NCBI GenBank assembly: GCA_044370335.1
Contig: JBILVS010000002.1
Span: 1 to 64,000 of the forward strand
Direction of reading: 5' to 3'
DNA from: REEB509 sp044370335
GTDB taxonomy: Bacteria; Pseudomonadota; Alphaproteobacteria; Caulobacterales; Aquidulcibacteraceae
DNA: 64,000 nucleotides
The stretch's first letter is position 1, and each line of letters begins with the position of its first letter. A program made the position numbers and the translations under genes. The notes below the pieces were generated by a model. The model was not told the origin of the DNA and did not search any database. It saw nothing but the letters and a program-made list of their open reading frames with translations. This document shows positions 24,813 to 32,352 of the stretch, one piece after another.

Positions 24813-26123
24813 ATGCTCGGGGACAAGGATCGCATCTTTCTCAATCTCTATGGCGCCCAGGACTGGCGCTTGGAGGCCGCGAAGAAGCGCGGGGCGTGGA
24901 ACGCGACGAAAGACATGATCGATTGCGGCCGCGACTGGATCATCCAGCAGGTCAAGGATTCGGGGCTCCGGGGCCGGGGCGGAGCGGGGTTCCCCACAGG
25001 CCTCAAGTGGTCCTTCATGCCGAAAGAGGTGAAGGACCGGCCTCATTACCTCGTTGTGAACGCCGACGAATCAGAGCCTGGCACCTGCAAAGACCGCGAT
25101 ATGATGCGGCATGACCCGCATCTGTTGATCGAAGGTTGCCTGATCGCCTCGTTCTGCATGCAGGCGCATGCGGCCTACATCTACATCCGCGGCGAATATG
25201 TCTGGGAGCGCGAGATCCTCGAGGCCGCGATCAAGGAGGCTTACGAGGCCAAGCTGATCGGCAAGAACAACGTCCATGGCTGGGATTTCGACCTTTACGT
25301 TCACCACGGCGCCGGCGCCTACATTTGCGGGGAAGAAACGGCCCTTTTGGAAAGTCTTGAGGGCAAAAAAGGCCAGCCGCGCCTGAAGCCGCCTTTCCCC
25401 GCAAACGCGGGGCTCTATGGCTGCCCCACCACCGTGAACAACGTCGAATCGATCGCGGTGGTGCCCACGATCCTGCGCCGCGGCGCGAAGTGGTTCGCCT
25501 CGTTCGGCCGTGCGAACAACACCGGGACGAAGGTCTACTGCGTGTCCGGCCATGTGAACCGGCCCTGCAACATCGAAGAGGCCATGAGCATCCCGCTCAA
25601 GGAGCTGATCGAGGTGCATTGCGGGGGGGTCCGCGGCGGTTGGGGCAACCTCAAGGCGGTGATCCCCGGCGGATCGTCCGTGCCGCTGTTGCCGGCGGAT
25701 ATCTGTGAAACGGTCCTGATGGATTTCGACGCCCTGCGTGAGGTGAAATCAGGCCTCGGCACCGCCGCCGTCATTGTCATGGATCAGAGCGCAGACGTCG
25801 TCAAAGCGATCGCCCGGATCTCCTATTTCTACAAACATGAGAGCTGCGGCCAATGCACGCCCTGCCGGGAAGGCACGGGCTGGATGTGGCGCGTGCTGGA
25901 ACGGATGGCGGTGGGTGAGGCCGAGCACCGCGAAATCGACCTGCTCTTGGATGTCGCGGGCCAAGTCGAGGGCCACACGATATGCGCCCTGGGCGACGCC
26001 GCGGCTTGGCCGGTGCAGGGCCTGATCCGCCACTTCCGCCACGAGATCGAAGCCCGGATCGACCGCTATCGCGCCGCCAAGGGCATCCATGCAGTAAAAA
26101 CCCCGCAGGTGGCGGCGGAGTAG
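24813..26123 (+). CDS. nuoF: NADH-quinone oxidoreductase subunit F
   Basis: 436 residues. NuoF oxidises NADH, using FMN and the [4Fe-4S] cluster N3. Seen in order: 'GLRGRGGAGFPTGLKW' (nucleotide-binding Gly-rich loop, about residue 53), 'VVNADESEPGTCKDR' (FMN/NADH site), 'GAGAYICGEETALLESLEG', and the cluster motif 'ESCGQCTPCREGTGW' near residue 350 with the fourth Cys in 'TICALGDAAAWP'. The start has a weak upstream site. It ends in TAG, showing that TAG is an ordinary stop here. Preceded by three small membrane-protein genes and followed by a broken gene. Confidence 0.98.
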   Translation: MLGDKDRIFLNLYGAQDWRLEAAKKRGAWNATKDMIDCGRDWIIQQVKDSGLRGRGGAGFPTGLKWSFMPKEVKDRPHYLVVNADESEPGTCKDRDMMRHDPHLLIEGCLIASFCMQAHAAYIYIRGEYVWEREILEAAIKEAYEAKLIGKNNVHGWDFDLYVHHGAGAYICGEETALLESLEGKKGQPRLKPPFPANAGLYGCPTTVNNVESIAVVPTILRRGAKWFASFGRANNTGTKVYCVSGHVNRPCNIEEAMSIPLKELIEVHCGGVRGGWGNLKAVIPGGSSVPLLPADICETVLMDFDALREVKSGLGTAAVIVMDQSADVVKAIARISYFYKHESCGQCTPCREGTGWMWRVLERMAVGEAEHREIDLLLDVAGQVEGHTICALGDAAAWPVQGLIRHFRHEIEARIDRYRAAKGIHAVKTPQVAAE

Positions 26124-26128
26124 GGCCA

Positions 26129-26695
26129 ATGATCGCCGAGCCTGCCCTGGAAGGTGCGACCGAGCGGGCTCTCAAGCCTCTGTTGTTTTCGAAGTTTGAG
26201 CGGCGACTTCGTCGCGCGGAGTTAGGCGCCTATGTCGCGACGATGGTTTCGACCATGGTCGCAGTCGTCGCGATCATCGGGGCGGTGCGGCAGATGGGCG
26301 AGGCCCGCAAAATCGAGCGGGAAGCCACAGCCTATGAAGCGTTTGACGCCTATCTGCGCCTCGCTCTGGAGTGTCTGCAGCTGAGTTGCCGCAGCACCCA
26401 GCCGCAATACGGGGCGATCATCGCCGATGAGACCGCAGCCCTGCGGCAGAGCTTCTTCTTCGGCGTCATGCTGAGCGCCGCCGAACACATCCTGCAGGCG
26501 CGCCGCAATGACGATTATTGGCGGGATGGCGTTTAGAACAACTCGGCCTACCATGAGCCCGCTCTGAGGCAAATGGTGCTCGCCACGGGCGGTCATTTCC
26601 AATTCTCGTGTCAGTTGCGGGACGAGATGAGCCTCTTTCTGGAAGACCCTGTCGTCGCCTTTACCCAGAAGGAGTGGCGAGCCAACAGGACATGA
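26129..26695 (+). pseudogene. Membrane-anchored hypothetical protein interrupted by an in-frame TAG
   Basis: The frame opens at the ATG at 26129, 5 bases after nuoF, and codes for 135 residues: a basic start, one membrane helix (VATMVSTMVAVVAIIGAVR), then a likely helical domain. A TAG at 26534-26536 stops it, but the same frame stays open for another 52 codons to the TGA at 26693-26695 with protein-like content ('LRQMVLATGGHFQFSCQ', 'LFLEDPVVAFTQKEW'). An original protein of about 188 residues is therefore likely, with a one-base change to TAG. The family is not recognised. The shortened product could still be made. Confidence 0.6.
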
Positions 26696-26706
26696 ATGGA
26701 GCTGGC

Positions 26707-27003
26707 ATGAGGCACTTTCTCCTGATTTACGAAGCGGACGCCGATTATGCGGAGAAGCGCGCTCCGTATCGGGGGGCGCACTTGGCTCTAGCAAAAGAAG
26801 CCGCAGCCCGGGGCGAGCTGCTCGCCGCCGGCGCTCTGACCGAGCCTGTCGACACAAGCGTGCTCCTGTTCCAGGGTGAAGCGCCAGAGGCGGCCATCGC
26901 CTTCGCTCAGGCAGACCCTTATGTCATCCAAGGCGTCGTGCGGTCCTGGCGGGTCCGGGAATGGGCGACCGTGGTGGGGCCTTTGGCCGCCAACCCAGTG
27001 TAA
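26707..27003 (+). CDS. YciI family (YCII-related domain) protein
   Basis: 98 residues from the ATG at 26707, with GGAG 5 bases upstream; the longer in-frame start at 26608 overlaps the previous gene. The ferredoxin-like YCII fold is shown by 'MRHFLLIYEADADYAEKR', the conserved 'HLALAKEAAARGELLAAGAL' and the DP motif near the end ('FAQADPYVIQGVVRSW'). Family proteins are small, often dimeric, with suspected enzymatic roles. No evident link with respiration. Confidence 0.88.
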   Translation: MRHFLLIYEADADYAEKRAPYRGAHLALAKEAAARGELLAAGALTEPVDTSVLLFQGEAPEAAIAFAQADPYVIQGVVRSWRVREWATVVGPLAANPV

Positions 27004-27052
27004 TCGGAGCTGCGCCGAAGCGCCGCGTGCGTCCTGCGCTGTGATCCAGGCC

Positions 27053-27507
27053 ATGCTGACGGCCATGATCGCCAATCTCGCCATGGCGACCTTCATGGTC
27101 GGCGTCACTGTCACCATCCACTTCTTCGGTCTGCTTCTGCTCTTGCGGGCGCTGCGTTGGAGGGGCGGCCGCTTCCTGGCCCGCCGGAGCGTTGTGGGGC
27201 AGGGGGCTTTGGTGCTGTTCGTGGTGTTTGGTGTTTTCTCCATTCACACTGTGGAATTTTGACTTTATGCGGCGGCCTTCATGGCCGTGGGCGCTTTGGA
27301 TGCGTTGGAGCAGGCGCTTTACCTCTCCGCGATGAACGTCGCGTCCCTGGGGTATGGAGGCATCCTTTTGAGCTCCGACTGGCGTTTCTTTGGCGCAATC
27401 GAAACAACCAATGGCGTCATCCTCTTTGCGTGGTCCGCCGCGTTTCTCTTTCCGGGATGACCCTGCTGAAGACGCTGGAGCACAACTGGCTTGAGCGTGA
27501 CGACTGA
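27053..27507 (+). pseudogene. Broken two-helix potassium-channel-like gene
   Basis: The start at 27053 gives a first membrane segment (MVGVTVTIHFFGLLLLLRAL) and a second ('LVLFVVFGVFSIHTVE'). The frame then hits TGA at 27260-27262, where relatives carry Trp (E-x-W-L-Y-A). The same frame continues with 'ALEQALYLSAMNVASLGYG', a pore-helix and selectivity-filter-like segment, and 'AIETTNGVILFAWSAAFLF'. One base is missing near 27449-27451, after which the next frame supplies the end 'MTLLKTLEHNWLERDD'. The order matches small ion-channel (two-helix potassium channel-like) proteins. The filter reads SLGYGG rather than the usual T-x-GYGD, a further sign of decay. Confidence 0.72.
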
Positions 27508-27607
27508 CGATGTCGCCTAACATCAGTTTTGCGCCGCTTGTGGGCGCCGGGCCCTCTTGCGCCTGGGCGCAAGCTCGGCCATCAGCTTTGCCTCAAAGGA
27601 ATGGGCG

Positions 27608-29704
27608 ATGGCGAAGATTCTCGTCGACGGCGTGGAAGTGGACGTGCCGGCTGAATACACGCTTCTGCAGGCGTGTGAGGCGGCGGGAGCGGAAATCCCG
27701 CGGTTTTGTTACCATGAACGGCTCTCTATCGCCGGTAATTGCCGGATGTGTCTGGTCGAGCTCAAGGGCGCACCAAAGCCCGTGGCGAGCTGCGCCTGGG
27801 GCGTGAAGGACTGCCGCCCCGGACCGAACGGCGAGCCGCCGGAGGTGTTCACCAAAACCCCCGTCGTCAAAAAGGCGCGGGAAGGGGTGATGGAGTTTCT
27901 GCTCATCAACCACCCGCTCGACTGCCCAATCTGCGACCAGGGTGGGGAATGCGACCTGCAGGACCAGTCCATCGCCTATGGTCGCGGCGGCACGCGGTTC
28001 GACGAGAACAAGCGCGCGGTTGAAGAAAAATACATGGGGCCGTTGGTCAAAACGGTGATGACCCGCTGTATCCAGTGCACCCGCTGCGTGCGGTTTGCAA
28101 CCGAAGTGGCCGGCGTGCCCGAGATCGGCGCCACGGGCCGCGGCGAGGACATGGAGATCACGACTTATCTCGAACAGGCGCTATCGAGCGAGCTGTCCGC
28201 CAACGTGATCGACTTGTGCCCGGTGGGCGCTTTGACCTCCAAGCCTTACGCCTTCAACGCGCGGCCTTGGGAACTGAAGAAAACCGAATCGGTCGACGTC
28301 ATGGATGCGGTGGGCGCCAATATCCGGGTCGACGCCCGGGGGCCGGAGGTGCTCCGGGTGCTGCCGCGACTGAACGAAGAGATCAACGAGGAGTGGATCT
28401 CCGACAAGACCCGCTACGCCGAAGACGGCCTGAAGCGGCAACGGTTGGATCAGCCCTTCGTGCGCAAGGACGGCAAGTTGACCCCGGTCAGCTGGGACGA
28501 GGCTTTGGCGGCCGCCGCGAAGGCCCTGAGCGGCGATCCCGCCCGCATTGGCGCGCTGGCCGGCGATCTCGCCTGCACTGAAAGCATGAAGGCGACCCTC
28601 GACCTGATGAAGGCTCTGGGCGTTTCAAATCTCGATTGCCGGGTCGACGGGGCGAAGCTCTCCACCGGCCTGCGGCAGGGGTATCTGTTCAACACCACGA
28701 TCATGGGCATTGAGGACGCCGACGCGATCCTTCTGGTCGGGACCAATCCGCGCCTCGAAGCGCCTCTTATCAATGCGCGCATCCGCAAAGCCTGGCTGCG
28801 CAAACCCCTGGCCATCGGGGTGATCGGCGAAGCGGTCGATCTGACCTACCGCTATGCGCATCTGGGCGCAGGACCCTCATCTCTTGCGGAGTTGGCGGCT
28901 GGCCGCGGCTCCTTCTTTGAAACGCTCAGAGGTGCGAAGCGACCGATGATCATCATCGGGCAGGGCGCATTGACCCGAGACGATGGCGCGCAGGTACTGC
29001 GGCTCGCGGGTGGGCTTGCGGCGGCCGCCGGCCTCGTGAAGGCCGAAGAAGGCTGGAACGGGTTCAACGTGCTGCACACCGCGGCGGCTCGGGTTGCGGG
29101 CCTTGATCTGGGATTTGCCACCGGAAAGACTGCGGCCGAACAGATCGCCGCGGCCAATTCCGGCCAACTCGACACGCTCCTGCTGCTCGGCGTTGACGAA
29201 ATCGAGCTGCCGCGAGCCGGCGCGACGGTGATCTACATCGGCTCGCACGGGGATCGCGGCGCGCACCGGGCGGACATCATCCTGCCTGGCGCGGCCTACA
29301 CCGAAAAGCACGCGACCTGGGTCAACACCGAAGGCCGGGTCCAATTCGGCCGTCGGGCGGCTTTCCCGAAAGGGAAAGCGCGGGACGATTGGGCGATCTT
29401 GCGCGCGCTTTCGGACCGGGTTGGCAAAACGCTGCCCTACAACGACTTGGTGGCCTTGCGCGCCAAGATGATGGCCGATCACCCGACCTTTGCCGGCGTT
29501 GATTACGCTCCCGGCGCGCAAGGCTCGGAAAGCTTCGATCCTGCAACCCTTGGCTCTGATGGGCCGGTCAGCGACGCGGCCTTCGCAAGCCCGATCGAAG
29601 ACTTCTACCTAACCAACCCCATTGCGCGGGCCAGTGCGACGATGGCGGCATGCAGCGAGGCGGCCAAAACCCGCTGGACCGCGCATCGCACGGCGGCGGA
29701 GTAA
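27608..29704 (+). CDS. nuoG: NADH-quinone oxidoreductase subunit G
   Basis: 698 residues from the ATG at 27608, with AAAGGA 7 bases upstream. NuoG is the 75-kDa subunit with clusters N1b, N5 and N4. The [2Fe-2S] ligands are in 'PRFCYHERLSIAGNCRMC' (C34, C45, C48); the His-ligated N5 site is 'HPLDCPICDQGGECDLQD'; the N4 site is 'TRCIQCTRCVRF' with a later 'VIDLCPVGALTSKP'. The C-terminal two thirds is a molybdopterin-oxidoreductase-like domain without cofactor function. The extra N7 cluster motif of E. coli NuoG is not seen. Preceded by the channel pseudogene and followed by nuoH after 5 bases. Confidence 0.97.
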   Translation: MAKILVDGVEVDVPAEYTLLQACEAAGAEIPRFCYHERLSIAGNCRMCLVELKGAPKPVASCAWGVKDCRPGPNGEPPEVFTKTPVVKKAREGVMEFLLINHPLDCPICDQGGECDLQDQSIAYGRGGTRFDENKRAVEEKYMGPLVKTVMTRCIQCTRCVRFATEVAGVPEIGATGRGEDMEITTYLEQALSSELSANVIDLCPVGALTSKPYAFNARPWELKKTESVDVMDAVGANIRVDARGPEVLRVLPRLNEEINEEWISDKTRYAEDGLKRQRLDQPFVRKDGKLTPVSWDEALAAAAKALSGDPARIGALAGDLACTESMKATLDLMKALGVSNLDCRVDGAKLSTGLRQGYLFNTTIMGIEDADAILLVGTNPRLEAPLINARIRKAWLRKPLAIGVIGEAVDLTYRYAHLGAGPSSLAELAAGRGSFFETLRGAKRPMIIIGQGALTRDDGAQVLRLAGGLAAAAGLVKAEEGWNGFNVLHTAAARVAGLDLGFATGKTAAEQIAAANSGQLDTLLLLGVDEIELPRAGATVIYIGSHGDRGAHRADIILPGAAYTEKHATWVNTEGRVQFGRRAAFPKGKARDDWAILRALSDRVGKTLPYNDLVALRAKMMADHPTFAGVDYAPGAQGSESFDPATLGSDGPVSDAAFASPIEDFYLTNPIARASATMAACSEAAKTRWTAHRTAAE

Positions 29705-29709
29705 CGGCA

Positions 29710-30810
29710 ATGGCGGGTTTTGTAGCCGAGTTCGGCCCCCTGTGGGGCACGCTTTTGGCGGTGGCGCAGGTCTTGGCCGTGATGGTCATGCTGCTGTTGA
29801 CGCTCGCCTTCATCCTGCTATTCGACCGCAAGGTGTGGGCGGCGGTGCAGATGCGCAAAGGGCCCAATGTGGTGGGCCCGTTCGGCCTGCTTCAGTCCTT
29901 CGCGGACTTTTTCAAGTTCGTTTTCAAAGAGATTGTGATCCCAGCAGGGGCCAATAAGACGGTGTTCATCCTGGCGCCGCTGATGACGCTGGTGTTGGCG
30001 TTTGCGGCATGGGCCGTCGTGCCGATAGCGCCGGGCTGGGTGATCTCGGACCTGAATGTCGGGATTTTGTACCTTTTCGCGATTTCCTCGCTCGGCGTTT
30101 ACGGCATCATCATGGGAGGATGGGCTTCGAACTCGAAGTATCCCTTCCTCGGCTCGCTCCGGTCCGCGGCCCAGATGGTGTCCTACGAGGTCTCCATCGG
30201 CTTTGTGATCATCACAGTGCTGCTGCTCGTCGGCTCGATGAACCTGACGGCCATTGTCGACAACCAGGCCGGGGGTATCTGGGAATGGCACGCCTTTGCG
30301 TGGCCCACCGTCTTCATCATGTTCCCGATGTTCGTGATCTTTTTCATCTCGGCGCTGGCGGAGACGAACCGGCCGCCTTTCGATTTGCCGGAAGCGGAAT
30401 CCGAACTCGTGGCGGGCTACCAAGTGGAATACAGCTCCACCCCGTACCTGCTCTTCATGATCGGGGAATATCTCAACATCGTGCTGATGTGCGCGATGAT
30501 CTCCATCCTGTTCCTGGGCGGCTGGCATCTGCCATGGGGGCCGATCGAGAGCCTGCCGCTGCCTGGCTGGGCCATTCCCTTCGCCGGCTTCTTGGTGCTC
30601 TACGCCAAAATCTGGTTTGTGTTCTTTCTGTTCGCGATGGTGAAGGCGATCGTGCCTCGCTACCGCTACGACCAGTTGATGCGGCTGGGTTGGAAGGTGT
30701 TTCTGCCCACCGCTTTGATCGCCGTGATCGCGGTGGGCGCCTATCGCGTGCACGAAGTGGCGGCTGAACGCGCTATGCCCGCCGCTATCTCTGAACCGAC
30801 GGGAGGCTGA
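29710..30810 (+). CDS. nuoH: NADH-quinone oxidoreductase subunit H
   Basis: 366 residues from the ATG at 29710; a start at 29650 would overlap nuoG. NuoH is the eight-helix membrane subunit that links the quinone site to the proton pumps. Conserved parts: 'FDRKVWAAVQMRKGPNVVGP' (quinone-site loop, near residue 40), 'GSLRSAAQMVSYEVSIGF', 'ALAETNRPPFDLPEAESELV' and 'KAIVPRYRYDQLMRLGWK'. The acidic residues of the E-channel are present. Confidence 0.98.
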   Translation: MAGFVAEFGPLWGTLLAVAQVLAVMVMLLLTLAFILLFDRKVWAAVQMRKGPNVVGPFGLLQSFADFFKFVFKEIVIPAGANKTVFILAPLMTLVLAFAAWAVVPIAPGWVISDLNVGILYLFAISSLGVYGIIMGGWASNSKYPFLGSLRSAAQMVSYEVSIGFVIITVLLLVGSMNLTAIVDNQAGGIWEWHAFAWPTVFIMFPMFVIFFISALAETNRPPFDLPEAESELVAGYQVEYSSTPYLLFMIGEYLNIVLMCAMISILFLGGWHLPWGPIESLPLPGWAIPFAGFLVLYAKIWFVFFLFAMVKAIVPRYRYDQLMRLGWKVFLPTALIAVIAVGAYRVHEVAAERAMPAAISEPTGG

Positions 30811-30816
30811 AGAGCC

Positions 30817-31305
30817 ATGTCGCGCATTCTGCAGGCGGCCAAAGCCGCCTTGATGTTGGACTTTCTTGGGGCCTTCGCCCTCGGGATGAAGAAGTTCGTC
30901 GAACGCAAACCGACCCTGAACTATCCTTATGAAAAAGGCCCGCTCAGCCCGCGCTTCCGCGGGGAGCACGCCTTGCGCCGTTACGCCAACGGCGAGGAAC
31001 GGTGCATCGCCTGCAAGCTCTGCGAGGCGATTTGCCCAGCCCAGGCCATCACCATTGAAGCCGAGCCGCGGGAAGACGGCAGCCGCCGGACCACGCGCTA
31101 CGACATCGACATGGTGAAGTGCATCTATTGCGGCTTTTGCCAGGAGGCATGCCCTGTGGACGCCATTGTGGAAGGCCCGAATTTTGAGTTCGCTGCGGAG
31201 ACGCGTGAAGAGCTCTACTACGACAAAGAACGGCTTTTAGCGAACGGCGATCGCTGGGAGCGGGAAATTGCGCGAAACCTCGAACTGGATGCGCCGTATC
31301 GGTAA
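30817..31305 (+). CDS. nuoI: NADH-quinone oxidoreductase subunit I
   Basis: 162 residues. NuoI carries the two [4Fe-4S] clusters N6a and N6b; both motifs are visible: 'CIACKLCEAICP' near residue 63 and 'CIYCGFCQEACPVDAI' near 102. 'FRGEHALRRYANGEERC' precedes the first. It starts 6 bases after nuoH. A hairpin with a T-run lies between it and nuoJ. Confidence 0.98.
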   Translation: MSRILQAAKAALMLDFLGAFALGMKKFVERKPTLNYPYEKGPLSPRFRGEHALRRYANGEERCIACKLCEAICPAQAITIEAEPREDGSRRTTRYDIDMVKCIYCGFCQEACPVDAIVEGPNFEFAAETREELYYDKERLLANGDRWEREIARNLELDAPYR

Positions 31306-31361
31306 AAGGCGCTCGACTTTAGGGGGTTTCTGAGCGAGGCACACGGCTTAAAGGGCACACG

Positions 31362-31389
31362 CCGCGGCGGGGTTTCCCCGGCGGTTTTT
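31362..31389 (+). terminator. Possible attenuator or processing hairpin between nuoI and nuoJ
   Basis: Pairing of 31362-31372 with 31376-31384 gives eight to nine base pairs with a 2-base bulge (31366-31367) and a TTT loop, followed by T5 at 31385-31389. The position in the only large gap (109 bases) among the nuoG-N genes suggests partial termination or RNA processing rather than an operon end, since nuoJ-N follow at once. Confidence 0.45.
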
Positions 31390-31414
31390 CCATAACCGAA
31401 GGGCTTTTTGGGGC

Positions 31415-32023
31415 ATGCTGGCGGGAATCGCATTTTACGCGCTTGCAGCGGTGGCGATCGTTTCGGCGCTTTGCGTCGTCTCGTCGCGCAACCCGGTGCA
31501 CTCGGTTCTGTTCCTCATTCTGACGTTCTTCACCGCCGCGGGCCTGTTCGTGCTCATCGGGGCTGAGTTCCTCGCGATGCTTCTAGTGGTCGTCTATGTC
31601 GGGGCGGTTGCGGTGCTGTTTCTGTTTGTCGTGATGATGCTGGACGTCGATTTCGTCGAACTCAGACAGGGCTTTTTGAACTACCTGCCTCTGGGTGCGC
31701 TCGTTGCGCTGGTGCTGCTTGGGCAGATCGGCCTTGTGGCGAGCGCTGTGCTGCAGAACCAGGCTGTGCAGCTCAACCCTGACGCCACCGCCCAGCTGGC
31801 GCCGACCAACGCCGAAGCCATCGGGGCGGTGCTCTACACCCGCTATTTCCTAGTGTTCCAACTCTCCGGACTCGTGCTTTTCGTGGCGATGATCGGCGCG
31901 ATCGTGCTCACGCTGCGGAGCCGCGTGGGCGTCAAGAAGCAAAGCGTGTCTCGGCAGGTGGGTCGTCGGCGACAGGACGCGGTCGGGCTCAAAGATGTGC
32001 GGCCGGGCCAGGGCTTGGGCTGA
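31415..32023 (+). CDS. nuoJ: NADH-quinone oxidoreductase subunit J
   Basis: 202 residues, five membrane helices. Conserved 'CVVSSRNPVHSVLFLILTF' near the N-terminus and 'VVYVGAVAVLFLFVVMMLDV' (the pi-bulge helix three that moves during coupling) are present. The C-terminus is a basic tail (about 30 residues, 'KKQSVSRQVGRRRQDAVG'). It begins 109 bases after nuoI and ends 10 bases before nuoK. Confidence 0.97.
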   Translation: MLAGIAFYALAAVAIVSALCVVSSRNPVHSVLFLILTFFTAAGLFVLIGAEFLAMLLVVVYVGAVAVLFLFVVMMLDVDFVELRQGFLNYLPLGALVALVLLGQIGLVASAVLQNQAVQLNPDATAQLAPTNAEAIGAVLYTRYFLVFQLSGLVLFVAMIGAIVLTLRSRVGVKKQSVSRQVGRRRQDAVGLKDVRPGQGLG

Positions 32024-32033
32024 GGGGGCGGTG

Positions 32034-32342
32034 ATGGATATCGGACTGGCCCACTACCTATTTGTGGCAGGCGCGCTGTTCACCATCGGGGTGTTCGGCA
32101 TCTTCATGAACCGCAAGAACGTGATTGTCATCTTGATGTCGATCGAGCTCGTGCTGCTCTCGGTGAACATCAACCTCGTTGCGTTCTCCGCCTTCCTCGG
32201 CAACATCGAAGGGCAGGTCTTCGCTATGCTTGTGTTGACCGTGGCGGCGGCGGAAGCCGCGATCGGTCTCGCCATCCTCGTCACCTATTTCCGGAACCGC
32301 GGCTCCATCGCTGTGGAAGACATCAATCTGATGAAGGGCTGA
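32034..32342 (+). CDS. nuoK: NADH-quinone oxidoreductase subunit K
   Basis: 102 residues from the ATG at 32034; the start at 31995 lies in nuoJ. Three membrane helices with the two conserved proton-path glutamates, in 'VILMSIELVLLSVNINLVAF' and 'LTVAAAEAAIGLAILVTYFR'. It is the normal length for the family. The nuoL gene begins 10 bases later. Confidence 0.98.
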   Translation: MDIGLAHYLFVAGALFTIGVFGIFMNRKNVIVILMSIELVLLSVNINLVAFSAFLGNIEGQVFAMLVLTVAAAEAAIGLAILVTYFRNRGSIAVEDINLMKG

Positions 32343-32352
32343 GGGCCGCCGC

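Noticed and set aside
22599..27507. Stop-codon recoding (TAG or TGA as sense codons) as an explanation for the interrupted genes
   Set aside because: Both TAG and TGA end many intact genes here (for example nuoF, dxr and pyrH with TAG; nuoB and nuoD with TGA), and frameshifts accompany the stops, so gene decay is simpler.
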